A program made the translations under genes and the position numbers. Of a stretch of 64,000 nucleotides of DNA, positions 1-9,273 are shown piece by piece. Position 1 is the first letter of the stretch, and each line of letters starts with the position of its first letter. The stretch comes from Agrobacterium tumefaciens (GTDB lineage Bacteria; Pseudomonadota; Alphaproteobacteria; Rhizobiales; Rhizobiaceae): assembly GCF_013318015.2 (NCBI RefSeq), contig NZ_CP115846.1:62001-126000 (forward strand). Direction: 5' to 3'. The notes beneath the pieces are model-generated. The model saw nothing but the letters and a program-made list of their open reading frames with translations. It was not told the DNA's origin and ran no database searches.

Positions 1-915
1 GACCCCCATCCACCGTGCAAGAAGGCGGGAAAACGGCATGGCCAGGAGAGCCAGGCAGATATTTAACGCGAGATGCGCGTCCACGGGAAGTTTGGACGCT
101 GGGACCGGCAACATCGAAAGCCAGCTGGCCAAAATATCGGCCACTGGCAGGATCAGCAGGCAGCCGATTGCCCGGACAATCAGATTGCCTAGTGTGACCC
201 GCTTGGCCGCCGCCGATGCTGATAACGACGCGATCACCGGAGGTATTGCGCCACCGAAATTGGCTCCAAGAACCAGCGCTACGACAAGCCCGCCAGAGAG
301 GATTCCGGTGGAGGTCAACGACAAAATCAGAACGACCGCAGCCAAGCTTGAAGATGAAGCGAATGCGATGGCCGCGGAAAAGATCATCGCGACCGGCCAG
401 GCGTTTTCAAGCAGGCCGATAAACGCTGCGAGCGCCGGCGAATGGCGAAGCGGCTCGGTCGCGTTGCTGAGTAGGTGTAGTGACAGCAGCATCAGCGCGA
501 TACCGAGCAACGCTGTTCCGGCGCCCTGCCTGGAGGTCGAACCGCCTCGATAGAGAATGATGCCGACGAAGAGTAGGGCAGGGGACACCCATTCGATGCC
601 CGTTGCGACGATCCAGGCGGTGACCGCCGTTCCGACATTGGCGCCGAGGAGGACGACCTGCGCCATGCGAGGCTTGATAAGCTCTCGTTCCACAAACGAG
701 GAGACCATCAGCGCCGTCGCTGTAGAACTCTGAAGCGCGACTGTGGCGACGAACCCTGATAGAAACGACCGGGCGCTGCTTTTCGTGCCGGAGGCGAGGC
801 CCGTTCGCAATCTGGCCCCAAGCGCACGGGAGGCTCCGTCCTTCACCTGGGCCAGGCCGAACAGCAGCAACGCGACGGCGCCGCAGAGATTTATGAGAAC
901 GATTGTCGATTCCAA
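1..915 (-). CDS. Na/Pi-cotransporter family protein, C-terminus beyond window
   Basis: An uninterrupted frame on the minus strand begins at a TTG at 915, preceded by AGAGG, and runs off the left edge after 305 codons. The product is highly hydrophobic. It has the Na/phosphate cotransporter hallmark LQSSTATALM at residues 61-70, then LGANVGTAVTAWIV, and a second inverted-repeat half containing ASSSSLAAVVLIL and GANFGGAIPP. The family imports phosphate with sodium across the inner membrane. A C-terminal PhoU-like domain, if present, would lie outside the window. It starts 39 bp after the stop of the small gene at 955-1224, so both probably share one transcript divergent from accR. The TTG start is inferred; no nearer ATG fits the N-terminus. 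Confidence 0.8.
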   Translation of the reverse strand, partial: MESTIVLINLCGAVALLLFGLAQVKDGASRALGARLRTGLASGTKSSARSFLSGFVATVALQSSTATALMVSSFVERELIKPRMAQVVLLGANVGTAVTAWIVATGIEWVSPALLFVGIILYRGGSTSRQGAGTALLGIALMLLSLHLLSNATEPLRHSPALAAFIGLLENAWPVAMIFSAAIAFASSSSLAAVVLILSLTSTGILSGGLVVALVLGANFGGAIPPVIASLSASAAAKRVTLGNLIVRAIGCLLILPVADILASWLSMLPVPASKLPVDAHLALNICLALLAMPFSRLLARWMGV

Positions 916-954
916 GTCGCGCCTCTCGCTAATTCTGTTGGAAGTAAGCCTTGA

Positions 955-1224
955 TCAGCCAAGCGGCTGCTCGCAACAGAGATCGGCCAGACGGGTGCCG
1001 TCTTGATTTGTCTCGAGAGGGAAGCGGTTCTCGTCGCAGACCTTGTCCAGCTTGCGGTTGATGAGGGTGCCGGTGGGCGAGCAGGGAGGAGAGCTGCCCA
1101 CCGGCATCTTGCCCGCGCCGTATCGCAGGCAAGATGAATTCCAACTGGTTTCGTATTGTTGTCGTGCGGAGTAGCGCTGATCCGCGCCGGTTTTGTTGAC
1201 GGCAGTTCGACATGAATGAGTCAT
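955..1224 (-). CDS. Small cysteine-rich hypothetical protein
   Basis: This is an 89-codon frame whose ATG at 1224 is directly preceded by a near-perfect Shine-Dalgarno sequence (TAGGAGGAGTG), the main reason to believe it. The product has six cysteines (near residues 5, 32, 48, 63, 83 and 84), no signal peptide and no membrane segment. I do not recognise the family. It lies just upstream of the Na/Pi cotransporter gene on the same strand and diverges from accR across a 230-bp promoter region. A 94-codon frame overlaps it in another register but lacks a ribosome-binding site. Function is unknown; co-expression with the transporter is inferred from spacing only. Confidence 0.5.
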   Translation of the reverse strand: MTHSCRTAVNKTGADQRYSARQQYETSWNSSCLRYGAGKMPVGSSPPCSPTGTLINRKLDKVCDENRFPLETNQDGTRLADLCCEQPLG

Positions 1225-1227
1225 CAC

Positions 1228-1455
1228 TCCTCCTAGAAGCTTACGATCTTGGTGCGGTGCGAAAGTGAGCGATTTCGATCACATTAACAAAGGCTTCTGC
1301 TTACCTACCCGAAGCTTCTTGATCCCCAACAATGCGTAATCACTTGTAATGTATTGGTGCGTTGCAACAAAACTGTCACCAAACTTTCATTTGACGAAGA
1401 ACGATTACGCTCATAGTGTGAGCGATATAGACCATTTCTTGTTGGAAGGGAAGCA
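1228..1455. promoter_or_regulatory. Divergent promoter region of accR and the Na/Pi genes, with candidate AccR operator
   Basis: This gene-free stretch separates accR from the divergent small-protein gene. It holds an inverted repeat CGCTCATAGTGTGAGCG at 1408-1424 (6-bp arms, 5-bp centre), about 35 bp before the accR start, and an 8-bp palindrome GTTGCAAC at 1361-1368. Only 57 bp lie between accR and accA, so this is the likely main promoter of the acc operon and a natural place for an autoregulatory AccR operator. The operator assignment is inference. Confidence 0.45.
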
Positions 1456-1458
1456 TTG

Positions 1459-2232
1459 GTGTTCAACTCAACTCAGGACCGCCAGGCGAAAATCGTTGAG
1501 CTTTTGCGCGATGAGCAGTTTTTGGCTATCGGCAGATTGACGGAGCACTTCCAGATTTCGGTGGCCACCGCGAGGCGCGACTTGAGCGAACTCCACGAGG
1601 CCGGACTCTTGCGTCGAACTCACGGCGGTGCGGTCAGCGTCACGCAGGTTACACAGGACAAGCCGAACGCTGCCCGCGCCGTCTGGAATCGGGCGGAGAA
1701 GGCGGCCATAGCCGGAGTCGTTGCCGGTATGATCGTCGAGGGTGACACGGTTCTTCTGGACGCCGGTACAACTGCGCTGGAAGTTGCCAAGAAGCTCGCT
1801 GACCGCAGAAACCTCACCTTCATCTCGAATGGTCTCGACATTGTCGAGGAATTGACGAGAGGGGAGGGCAAAAGCATTTATTCGGTCGGGGGCGAGTATA
1901 CCGAAACGAACCGCTCCTTCCGCGGCCCTTTGGCGGAGCAATTTATCCGCCAGTTCAATGTCGACAAACTCATTCTCAACGCGGCGTCGATCGATGTTGA
2001 TCGCGGATTGATCTGTACGTCGTCGCCCGTGAACGCGAGTGTCGCTCGCGCCATGATCGAAGTTTCGAGCCGCGTGATCGTCGTCGCGGATCATTCGAAA
2101 TTCACAAAATCGAGCCTCTCGGTGACGGCCAGGATCGAGGATGTCGGTGTGATCGTCACCGACTCTGGAACCCGAACCATCATTGAGACAATACCGGAAA
2201 AGCTGCGGAAGAAGTTCGTTGTTGCGAACTAG
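1459..2232 (+). CDS. accR: DeoR-family transcriptional repressor of agrocinopine catabolism, AccR
   Basis: The protein (257 residues from GTG 1459; a TTG at 1456 is also possible, with GGAAGGGAAG ahead of both) has an N-terminal DeoR-type winged helix. The recognition region contains FQISVATARRDLSEL, followed by GLLRRTHGGAV. The C-terminal DeoR sensor domain binds phosphosugar-like ligands, with the motif LDAGTTALEVA near residues 95-105. AccR of Ti plasmids represses the acc operon, and on some plasmids the adjacent arc/traR operon, until agrocinopines appear. Here it is the first gene, 57 bp ahead of accA, as in known acc operons. The ligand cannot be read from the sequence. Confidence 0.9.
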   Translation: MFNSTQDRQAKIVELLRDEQFLAIGRLTEHFQISVATARRDLSELHEAGLLRRTHGGAVSVTQVTQDKPNAARAVWNRAEKAAIAGVVAGMIVEGDTVLLDAGTTALEVAKKLADRRNLTFISNGLDIVEELTRGEGKSIYSVGGEYTETNRSFRGPLAEQFIRQFNVDKLILNAASIDVDRGLICTSSPVNASVARAMIEVSSRVIVVADHSKFTKSSLSVTARIEDVGVIVTDSGTRTIIETIPEKLRKKFVVAN

Positions 2233-2289
2233 GTTCGACGGCCGCGCGCGAATTAAAGCCTCATTCAACAGAGCTGGGAGGAAAACCAC

Positions 2290-3855
2290 ATGCTTAAGAC
2301 CAATCGCAGGAATTTTATGATGGGCACCGCGGCGATAGCGGTCGCTTCAACTGCCGGTGCGAAGTTCACCTTCGCGCAAGAACGCCGGGCGCTTCGCCTG
2401 GGTGTGAACGGATTGCCGAACTCGCTGGAGCCGGTCAATGCAATCAGCAATGTCGGCCCGCGTATCGTCAACCAGATATTCGACACGCTGATAGGGCGCG
2501 ATTTTTTCGCGAAGGGAGCTCCCGGCAATGCCATCGACCTCGTTCCGGCACTTGCCGAGAGCTGGGAGCGCATCGATGAGAAATCGGTTCGCTTCAAGCT
2601 GCGGCAGAAGGTCATGTTCCACGATGGTGTTGAACTGACCGCGGACGATGTCGCATACACCTTTTCTTCCGAACGCCTTTGGGGTCCCGAAGCGATCAAG
2701 AAAATCCCGCTTGGGAAATCCTATTCGCTCGATTTCGATGAGCCCGTGGTCGAGGACAAATACACAGTCACACTTCGCACAAAGACCCCGAGCTATCTCA
2801 TCGAGACCTTCGTCGCATCCTGGATGAGCCGCATTGTTCCCAAAGAATACTACAAGAAACTGGGAGCAGTAGATTTCGGTAACAAGCCCGTTGGAACAGG
2901 CCCGTACAAGTTCGTGGAATTTGTTGCCGGCGACCGTGTGGTGCTGGAAGCCAACGACGCCTACTGGGGTCCAAAGCCGACTGCATCGAAGATCACCTAC
3001 CAGATCGTCGCAGAGCCAGCCACACGCGTCGCGGGTCTGATCAGCGGTGAATACGATATCATCACTACCCTGACGCCGGACGACATTCAGCTGATAAATA
3101 GCTATCCGGACCTCGAAACGCGCGGGACGCTCATCGAAAACTTCCACATGTTCACCTTCAATATGAACCAAGAAGTTTTCAAGGATAAGAAGCTTCGGCG
3201 CGCTCTTGCTCTGGCTGTCAACCGGCCAATCATGGTTGAAGCGCTCTGGAAGAAACAAGCATCTATCCCGGCCGGCTTCAATTTCCCGAACTATGGGGAA
3301 ACCTTCGATCCAAAGCGTAAGGCCATGGAATATAATGTCGAGGAGGCCAAGCGTCTCGTCAAGGAGAGCGGCTACGATGGAACGCCGATCACCTATCACA
3401 CGATGGGCAACTATTATGCCAACGCCATGCCTGCGTTGATGATGATGATCGAAATGTGGAAGCAGATCGGTGTGAACGTGGTCATGAAAACCTACGCACC
3501 GGGTAGCTTCCCCCCGGACAACCAGACCTGGATCAGAAACTGGTCCAACGGCCAATGGATGACCGATGCCTACGCCACGATCGTCCCCGAATTCGGGCCG
3601 AATGGTCAGGTTCAAAAGCGTTGGGGTTGGAAGGCGCCGGCCGAGTTCAACGAATTATGTCAGAAGGTCACGGTTCTGCCGAATGGCAAGGAGCGCTTCG
3701 ACGCCTACAATCGCATGCGGGACATTTTCGAAGAGGAGGCGCCAGCCGTCATTCTCTATCAGCCGTATGACGTTTATGCCGCGCGCAAGGATGTCCACTG
3801 GAAGCCCGTGAGCTTCGAGATGATGGAATTCCGCAACAATCTCAGCTTCGGCTGA
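2290..3855 (+). CDS. accA: Agrocinopine periplasmic binding protein, AccA
   Basis: This is a 521-residue solute-binding protein of the oligopeptide/dipeptide class (SBP_bac_5), the usual length. It starts at an ATG with GGGAGGA ahead. The N-terminus TNRRNFMMG followed by a hydrophobic stretch ending in AKFTFAQ is a twin-arginine (Tat) signal, so it is probably exported folded. Family landmarks visible are the early LRLGV segment, ESWE, and VMFHDGVELTADDVAYTF near residue 120. In pTiC58 AccA captures agrocinopines A/B and also lets in the antibiotic agrocin 84. Which agrocinopine is bound here cannot be told. It heads the transporter block accA-accE. Confidence 0.9.
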   Translation: MLKTNRRNFMMGTAAIAVASTAGAKFTFAQERRALRLGVNGLPNSLEPVNAISNVGPRIVNQIFDTLIGRDFFAKGAPGNAIDLVPALAESWERIDEKSVRFKLRQKVMFHDGVELTADDVAYTFSSERLWGPEAIKKIPLGKSYSLDFDEPVVEDKYTVTLRTKTPSYLIETFVASWMSRIVPKEYYKKLGAVDFGNKPVGTGPYKFVEFVAGDRVVLEANDAYWGPKPTASKITYQIVAEPATRVAGLISGEYDIITTLTPDDIQLINSYPDLETRGTLIENFHMFTFNMNQEVFKDKKLRRALALAVNRPIMVEALWKKQASIPAGFNFPNYGETFDPKRKAMEYNVEEAKRLVKESGYDGTPITYHTMGNYYANAMPALMMMIEMWKQIGVNVVMKTYAPGSFPPDNQTWIRNWSNGQWMTDAYATIVPEFGPNGQVQKRWGWKAPAEFNELCQKVTVLPNGKERFDAYNRMRDIFEEEAPAVILYQPYDVYAARKDVHWKPVSFEMMEFRNNLSFG

Positions 3856-3915
3856 ACTCGTTAATCGAGAAGGCGGCGCGCGCGAGGTGTGCGCGTCGCC
3901 CTGGAGGAGCCTAAG

Positions 3916-4854
3916 TTGTCAAATCTACTAACAGTTCGCGACCTGGTCGTTCAGGTGCCGGCGCGCGATATCACAATCATCAACGGTGTCAGTTTTTCAC
4001 TGGATGCAGGGCAGACGCTTGGACTCGTCGGGGAGTCGGGCTGCGGAAAGAGCATGACATGTTACGCAATAGCCAAGGCATTGCCGCGAGGGATTTCGCA
4101 GACGGGCGGAACTATTGAGCTGGACAGTGGACCAAAGGCTGATGGCAAGCCGGCTATTGCCATGATCTATCAGGACCCGACCAGCAGCCTCAATCCGGTT
4201 CATTCGATCGGTTATTATCTCGAGAGCAGCCTTTATCGCCATCAGGGTCTGGAGGGCAACGATGCACGGCTCGAGGCCATGCGTCTTCTCGAACGTGTCG
4301 GTATCGACCGCGCCAAAAGTCGGCTGCGATCCTATCCTCATGAGTTCTCGGGCGGTATGAACCAGCGCGTCATGATTGCCCACGCGCTCGCTGCGAAGCC
4401 TAAGCTGATGATCGCCGACGAGCCCACGACAGCGCTCGATGTCACGACGCAGGCGCAGATCCTTCATCTTCTGGAGGAACTCAGATCTGAAACAGGCATG
4501 GCGCTTTTGATCGTGTCGCACGATCTTGGCGTGATCGCCCGCCTCGCGGATCGTGCGGCGGTCATGTATTGCGGAAAGATCGTCGAAACGGCGCCGGTTG
4601 CGGAATTGTTGGAGCGTGCAGCGCATCCTTACGCTCGCGCCCTGATCGGCTGCATGCCAACGATCGATGCGGACGACCTGGAGCCGCCAGTACCAATCCC
4701 GGGTTCTGTTCCTCTTCTCGATAACCTGCCTGCCGGATGTTATTATCACCCACGCTGTCCCCGCGCGAGCGAACAATGTTCCGTGAGCTTTCCCGGGCCT
4801 GTCAACGTCGGCGCGTTCCACGACGCGGCCTGTTACCATCCGGTGAGCCCATGA
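3916..4854 (+). CDS. accB: Agrocinopine ABC importer, ATP-binding protein AccB (OppD-like)
   Basis: This is an ATPase subunit of an Opp-type importer. A TTG at 3916 preceded by GGAGGAG at 3903-3909 is the best start and gives 312 residues; an upstream GTG at 3889 has no such site. Visible motifs are Walker A GESGCGKS (about 39-46), the signature SGGMNQR, Walker B LMIADEP, and a switch His in IVSHDLG. The C-terminal Cys-rich oligopeptide-transporter tail contains [14 protein letters not shown]. It overlaps accC by ATGA, so the two ATPases are translationally coupled and probably form a heterodimer energising the AccD/AccE pore. Confidence 0.9.
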   Translation: MSNLLTVRDLVVQVPARDITIINGVSFSLDAGQTLGLVGESGCGKSMTCYAIAKALPRGISQTGGTIELDSGPKADGKPAIAMIYQDPTSSLNPVHSIGYYLESSLYRHQGLEGNDARLEAMRLLERVGIDRAKSRLRSYPHEFSGGMNQRVMIAHALAAKPKLMIADEPTTALDVTTQAQILHLLEELRSETGMALLIVSHDLGVIARLADRAAVMYCGKIVETAPVAELLERAAHPYARALIGCMPTIDADDLEPPVPIPGSVPLLDNLPAGCYYHPRCPRASEQCSVSFPGPVNVGAFHDAACYHPVSP

Positions 4855-5870
4855 GTGCGCCTCTTCTTCAGGCCCGCGGGGTCACCAAGGTCTTTCGCCT
4901 GAAATCCGGGCTTTTCGTAAAGCCATCGGTACATGTGGCGGTTAATTCAATTGATCTCGAACTTGCGCCGCGTGAGCGGGTAGGTGTCGTCGGTGAATCT
5001 GGGAGCGGGAAATCGACACTCGGTAGACTTCTGCTCGGCTTGACCTCCACCACCGAGGGAGAGGTCTTGTTCGAAGGACTCGCGCACACAGATCGTAGCG
5101 CGCGAGACTGGTCGACGTTCCGAAAGGAGACCTCCCTGGTACAGCAAAACCCGCTGTCCGCCCTTAATCCACAAATGACGATCGGCGAGCAAATCGCTGA
5201 AGCCGTCTGGGTTCACCGGGTTGCCAACCGCGCGGGCGCGCGTGATCGGGCGGCAACCATGCTGGACCGGGTCGGCCTCTCGAGCGCGATGATGAACCGC
5301 TATCCACATCAGATGTCGGGAGGGCAGCGACAAAGAGTTGTTATTGCCCGAGCTTTGATCCTCGACCCCAAATTGGTCGTATTCGATGAGGCGGTATCTG
5401 CGCTCGACGTCTCTGTGCAAGCCCAGGTCGTTGCGTTGCTTCGGCAGCTCTGGCAGGAGCTTGATCTGGCGTATGTGTTCATCACCCACGACCTGCGCAT
5501 CGTTCGCCATCTCGTTGATCGTATTGTCGTGATGTATCTTGGCCGCGTCGTCGAAACCGGCGATATCAAATCTGTCTATGCGTGGCCACGCCATCCCTAT
5601 ACCCGCGCATTGCTTGCCTCCGTCCCCACTATGGACCCGACGGTCCGCAATATTGAACCACCGATCAAGGGGGAACTCGACGCTGGCAAGGTAATGACTG
5701 GCTGTGCCTTCCGGTCACGCTGTCCTTTTGCAATCGAAAGATGTGCGAAAGAAACGCCGCTGCTTCGGCCTGCGGGTGGGCAACTGGCAGCGTGCCATAG
5801 AGCGGAAGAGTTTCCGAGATCTATAGTCGCGCAGACTGATCCGGCGCAGATGATGGAGGTGGCGCGATGA
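4851..5870 (+). CDS. accC: Agrocinopine ABC importer, ATP-binding protein AccC (OppF-like)
   Basis: Second ATPase of the importer, 339 residues from the ATG that overlaps the accB stop. Walker A is GESGSGKS (about 48-55), signature SGGQRQR and Walker B LVVFDEAVS, with Ala where most relatives have Pro after DE. The His switch is in FITHDLR. A C-terminal tail with CAFRSRCPFAIERC matches the oligopeptide-transporter extension in AccB. The gene overlaps accD by 4 bp. It should pair with AccB at the inner membrane under AccD and AccE. Confidence 0.9.
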   Translation: MSAPLLQARGVTKVFRLKSGLFVKPSVHVAVNSIDLELAPRERVGVVGESGSGKSTLGRLLLGLTSTTEGEVLFEGLAHTDRSARDWSTFRKETSLVQQNPLSALNPQMTIGEQIAEAVWVHRVANRAGARDRAATMLDRVGLSSAMMNRYPHQMSGGQRQRVVIARALILDPKLVVFDEAVSALDVSVQAQVVALLRQLWQELDLAYVFITHDLRIVRHLVDRIVVMYLGRVVETGDIKSVYAWPRHPYTRALLASVPTMDPTVRNIEPPIKGELDAGKVMTGCAFRSRCPFAIERCAKETPLLRPAGGQLAACHRAEEFPRSIVAQTDPAQMMEVAR

Positions 5871-6793
5871 TTAGTTTCATCCTTGCACGCCTCGTTCGAG
5901 CGATCATTGTCATGATGCTGACCGTGACGTTTGTCTTCATCATTCTCAGGTTGGGTGGAGATCCAGCTCGGGCCATGTTGGGCGAGAACGCGACGCCAGA
6001 GGCGCTGGCAGCATTCCGAACAGCATGGGGCCTGGACAGATCCATTCCTGAACAGTTCCTGATCTATCTCGCCAGCGCGCTCAGAGGCGACTTCGGGGTA
6101 TCGGCAGCCGACGGTCGTGAGGTATTCACCGTCATCGCCGAACGTATACCCAAGACATTGACGCTGACGATTTCAGCATTCGTGCTAAGCATACTCGTCG
6201 GTATCCCCGCGGGAATCATCGCAGCAGTCCGCCGCGACAGTGCCGCCGACAAATCCGTCATGGCAGGCGCTGTTCTCGGCTATAGCGTACCAAATTTCTT
6301 GCTCGGACTGACGCTCATCTTCGTGTTTGCCGTCTGGTTTCGTGTGCTGCCGAGCTCGGGAAGTTCCACCTGGCAGCATGCGATCCTGCCCGTTGCGACA
6401 TTCGGTCTTGTCAATGCGGCTGCGATTGCGCGCTTTGCACGTTCCGCGCTGATCGAAGTTCTGGAACAGCCCTATATCGCAGCGGCTCGCGCCGATGGTA
6501 TTCCCAAGTGGGAAGTGGTTATCCGCCACGCGCTCCCGAACGCGGCGATCCCGATGGTGACCATGCTGGGTTTCGTTGCAGCTGGCTTGCTGGGGGGGTC
6601 GGCTATCGTAGAGACCGTATTCGCCTGGCCCGGGCTTGGTAGCGGTTTTGTTCGAGCAATCACGCTCAGCGATCTCAATGTCGTTCAGGCAATGATCCTT
6701 CTCTTCACGGCGTTCATGGTCACGATCAACTTGATCGTCGATGTTCTCTATGCGGTGCTGAACCCGAAAATCAGGCTTCAAAAAAATGGCTAG
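5867..6793 (+). CDS. accD: Agrocinopine ABC importer, permease AccD (OppB-like)
   Basis: This 308-residue inner-membrane permease is of the OppB/DppB class. The first transmembrane helix (about 7-28) is followed by the family motif RLGGDPARAMLGENATPEA. The cytoplasmic EAA loop lies near residues 200-225 (ARADGIPKWEVVIRHALPNA). About six membrane segments are expected and visible. It overlaps accC at its start and accE by 8 bp at its end, so the five transporter genes form one tightly coupled unit. Substrate specificity is inferred from context. Confidence 0.9.
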   Translation: MISFILARLVRAIIVMMLTVTFVFIILRLGGDPARAMLGENATPEALAAFRTAWGLDRSIPEQFLIYLASALRGDFGVSAADGREVFTVIAERIPKTLTLTISAFVLSILVGIPAGIIAAVRRDSAADKSVMAGAVLGYSVPNFLLGLTLIFVFAVWFRVLPSSGSSTWQHAILPVATFGLVNAAAIARFARSALIEVLEQPYIAAARADGIPKWEVVIRHALPNAAIPMVTMLGFVAAGLLGGSAIVETVFAWPGLGSGFVRAITLSDLNVVQAMILLFTAFMVTINLIVDVLYAVLNPKIRLQKNG

Positions 6794-7646
6794 TACGACA
6801 CTCTCATTACCAAAGCGGCAATTCCTGAAATCTGCCCGCCGCATTCCGATCAGTATCTGGCTATGCCTGATCTGGATTGCGGTTGTCGTCTTCGTGGGCA
6901 TGACGGCGCAATGGTTGGCACCGTTCGACTATCTGCAGCAGTCACCTCTGGCGCGATTTGCGCCGACGGGTGCGCCGGGACATTTGCTGGGAACTGATTA
7001 TCTCGGTCGTGACGTGCTCAGCAACATTCTGGTCGCTACCCAGACGTCTTTGATGATCGCTCTTGTCGGTTCTCTCATCTGCGCGTTCATCGGTACGACC
7101 CTCGGATTTCTTGCGGCACATTTCGGTGGCTGGGTCGACAATCTCATTATGGGCTTCGCAGACGCGAAGGCTTCCGTGCCCTTTATAATCTTCGCGCTTG
7201 GTGTCCTGGCGTTTCTCGGGTCAAGCCCGCTGATACTTCTTATGCTCGTTGGTGTCGCATCATTCGAGCGTTATGCGCGGCTGACGCGTGGCCTCGTCTT
7301 GAGTGCGAACCAGGAGGGATATGCGGAGGCGGCGCGCATCGTCGGCGTACCATCGCTTCGGATCTATGTGCGCCACGTCCTTCCAAACATTGCTGGACCG
7401 CTCATCGTTCAAATCACCCTGAATTTCCCGGATATCATCCTGCTCGAAAGCGGATTGAGCTTCCTTGGGCTTGGGATCCAACCGCCGGAAACGAGCCTTG
7501 GGCTGATGGTCGCAGACGGCAGAAACTATATCGCGATTGCCTGGTGGCTCATCGCGTTGCCCGGCGTTGTTATTGTTCTCACCACCCTGTCCATCAGCCT
7601 GCTCGGCGACTACTTGCGCGATCGCTTCGACGCGCGCCTGCGATAA
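6786..7646 (+). CDS. accE: Agrocinopine ABC importer, permease AccE (OppC-like)
   Basis: This 286-residue permease is of the OppC/DppC class and the partner of AccD. After a first membrane helix near 25-45 it has the class motif HLLGTDYLGRDVLSN, then alternating helices and the EAA loop EAARIVGVPSLRIYVRHVLPN near residues 180-200. The C-terminus LGDYLRDRFDARLR is typical of OppC proteins. It starts inside the end of accD and is followed after 9 bp by accF, so import and cleavage genes are co-transcribed. Confidence 0.9.
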   Translation: MASTTLSLPKRQFLKSARRIPISIWLCLIWIAVVVFVGMTAQWLAPFDYLQQSPLARFAPTGAPGHLLGTDYLGRDVLSNILVATQTSLMIALVGSLICAFIGTTLGFLAAHFGGWVDNLIMGFADAKASVPFIIFALGVLAFLGSSPLILLMLVGVASFERYARLTRGLVLSANQEGYAEAARIVGVPSLRIYVRHVLPNIAGPLIVQITLNFPDIILLESGLSFLGLGIQPPETSLGLMVADGRNYIAIAWWLIALPGVVIVLTTLSISLLGDYLRDRFDARLR

Positions 7647-7655
7647 ACGAAAGGA

Positions 7656-8462
7656 ATGAAAATGAACCCTCTCAGAATGACACCGGAGACGATCCGCCTG
7701 GGCGGCCATCGCGGCCACAGCGCCGGCGCCCCCGAAAACACGCTCGCGGCGTTTCGGAAGGCGTTTGAATTCGGCGGACGTAACGTCACATGCGAAACCG
7801 ATCTCGGAATTACCCGCGATGGAGAACTTGTGCTTATTCACGACAAGACCGTCGACCGCACAACAGACGGTCACGGCATCGTTCACGACATGACCTATTC
7901 GGAGTTGTCGAAACTCGACGCAGGGAGTTGGTTCAGTTCGGAGTTTGTCGGAGAGCGTGTGCCGCTACTTAAGGACGCGCTTCAGTTCGCCCGTGAGCTT
8001 GGCATTATCTATCAGCTTGAACTGAAGATCTACGACGCGAACGACGTCTTCTTCCCAAAGTTGAGGACGCTCATCGATGAATTGGGCTGTGCGGATCTCC
8101 TCCAGTTCTCTTCCTTCGACTACGTTCAGCTGAAGGCCGTCAAGGAAGCAATTCCCGAGGTACCGACCGTTGGCCTGATGCATTCGCGCCTCATCGATCC
8201 AGCCGCCCTTGCCCGTCAGGCCAATCTCGATGCCATGAACATCGAGATCTACCATTTCGCCAGCGGTGAAGCCCGCCAACTCCACAACGAGGGATTTGCC
8301 GCTTTTTGCTACCTACCGACGGGGTACCATGAAAAACTCGCGCAGTACGGCGTGGACGTGGAAACGCAGGTCGTTCAGTGGGTTCGTGAAGGTCAGTTGG
8401 ATCAGTTGCTCGGCGACGACGTCGCACAGGTCGCCAGGCTCAAGGACCGTGCAAATGGCTGA
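7656..8462 (+). CDS. accF: Agrocinopine phosphodiesterase AccF (GDPD family)
   Basis: This 268-residue cytoplasmic protein has the glycerophosphodiester phosphodiesterase fold. Catalytic motifs are visible at the N-terminus: GHRGHSAGAPENT (about 13-25) and ETDLGITRDGELVLIHD (about 48-64), followed by DRTTDG. In the acc pathway AccF cuts the sugar-phosphate-sugar diester of agrocinopine after import. Two start codons, ATG 7656 and ATG 7662, both fit the weak AAGGAA site. It overlaps accG by 8 bp. The exact diester is not deducible. Confidence 0.88.
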   Translation: MKMNPLRMTPETIRLGGHRGHSAGAPENTLAAFRKAFEFGGRNVTCETDLGITRDGELVLIHDKTVDRTTDGHGIVHDMTYSELSKLDAGSWFSSEFVGERVPLLKDALQFARELGIIYQLELKIYDANDVFFPKLRTLIDELGCADLLQFSSFDYVQLKAVKEAIPEVPTVGLMHSRLIDPAALARQANLDAMNIEIYHFASGEARQLHNEGFAAFCYLPTGYHEKLAQYGVDVETQVVQWVREGQLDQLLGDDVAQVARLKDRANG

Positions 8463-9273
8463 TCGGGACACATCGACATCTCACGCAGGAGAAACAGCTT
8501 CGATTGTGGAAGAGATCGCGCGCAAGGCAGGCGACCTTGCCCTCGCTCATTTCCGCTCCCTATCGAGCCTGTCGGTCGAGACCAAGGGACATCTCGATCT
8601 TGTGACGAAGGCGGACAAGGAGGTCGAAACATTTCTTATCGCGCAGTTGCGGGAGGCGTTTCCCGCAGACGGCGTATTTGGAGAAGAAGGGGGCGAAATC
8701 AAAGGGCGTTCAGGTCGTATCTGGGTGATCGATCCGATTGATGGGACATTCAATTTCGTCCGCGGCGGTCAGAACTGGGCAATTTCCATCGGTCTCTATG
8801 AAAACAAGCGTCCTACATTCGGGGTTATCTTCGCTCCAGTCCGAAACCTGATGTTTGTTGGAGGGAAAACGGTGGAGACGAAGCTCAACGGCATGGCGGT
8901 CAAGCCACTTCCGCCGCTCGATATGTCGCGTGCATCGACCGGGTTCAGCTACCATCCTTCGGCTTCGACAGCGGACAGGCTCGAAGTCATCCGTTATATC
9001 TCGGATGATCTCAATATCAGCTTCCGTTTCTGCGGCGCTGCGACACTCTCGATGGTCGAGGTGGCCATGGGCGAGACAGATGGCTACGTTTCATTGGGAG
9101 ACTCGACGTGGGACGTTATGGCAGCGTTGCCTATTTTGAGCAATCTGGGTGTTGCGGATACGATCGACTGGGACAGGACCGACTTGTCGGCCAAACTCCG
9201 GTTTGCTTGTGGAAGCCACGACTTCCTGGAGAAGGTGAAGCCGTTGCTCGATAAAGTGGCGCTGGCCGCATAA
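8455..9273 (+). CDS. accG: Sugar-phosphate phosphatase AccG (inositol monophosphatase family)
   Basis: The 272-residue product starts at the ATG overlapping the accF stop. It carries the lithium-sensitive phosphatase signatures GEEGG (about 79-83), WVIDPIDGTFNFVRG (about 91-105) and a late DSTWDVMAALPI metal-binding segment. In agrocinopine catabolism AccG removes the phosphate from the sugar phosphate released by AccF (arabinose phosphate in C58; the sugar here is unknown). It is the last classical acc gene, but its stop overlaps the start of a NUDIX gene (TAATG), so the transcript probably continues. Confidence 0.88.
   Translation: MADRDTSTSHAGETASIVEEIARKAGDLALAHFRSLSSLSVETKGHLDLVTKADKEVETFLIAQLREAFPADGVFGEEGGEIKGRSGRIWVIDPIDGTFNFVRGGQNWAISIGLYENKRPTFGVIFAPVRNLMFVGGKTVETKLNGMAVKPLPPLDMSRASTGFSYHPSASTADRLEVIRYISDDLNISFRFCGAATLSMVEVAMGETDGYVSLGDSTWDVMAALPILSNLGVADTIDWDRTDLSAKLRFACGSHDFLEKVKPLLDKVALAA

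Noticed and set aside
136..160. TGGCAGGATC as a T-DNA border
   Set aside because: Only nine bases match the border repeat and it lies inside the Na/Pi cotransporter coding sequence.
1468..2289. 273-codon minus-strand frame opposite accR
   Set aside because: Antisense to a clear DeoR-family gene, with no family features.
2347..3615. 422-codon minus-strand open frame opposite accA
   Set aside because: It is fully antisense to accA, has no ribosome-binding site and no recognisable domain; such frames are common opposite GC-rich genes.
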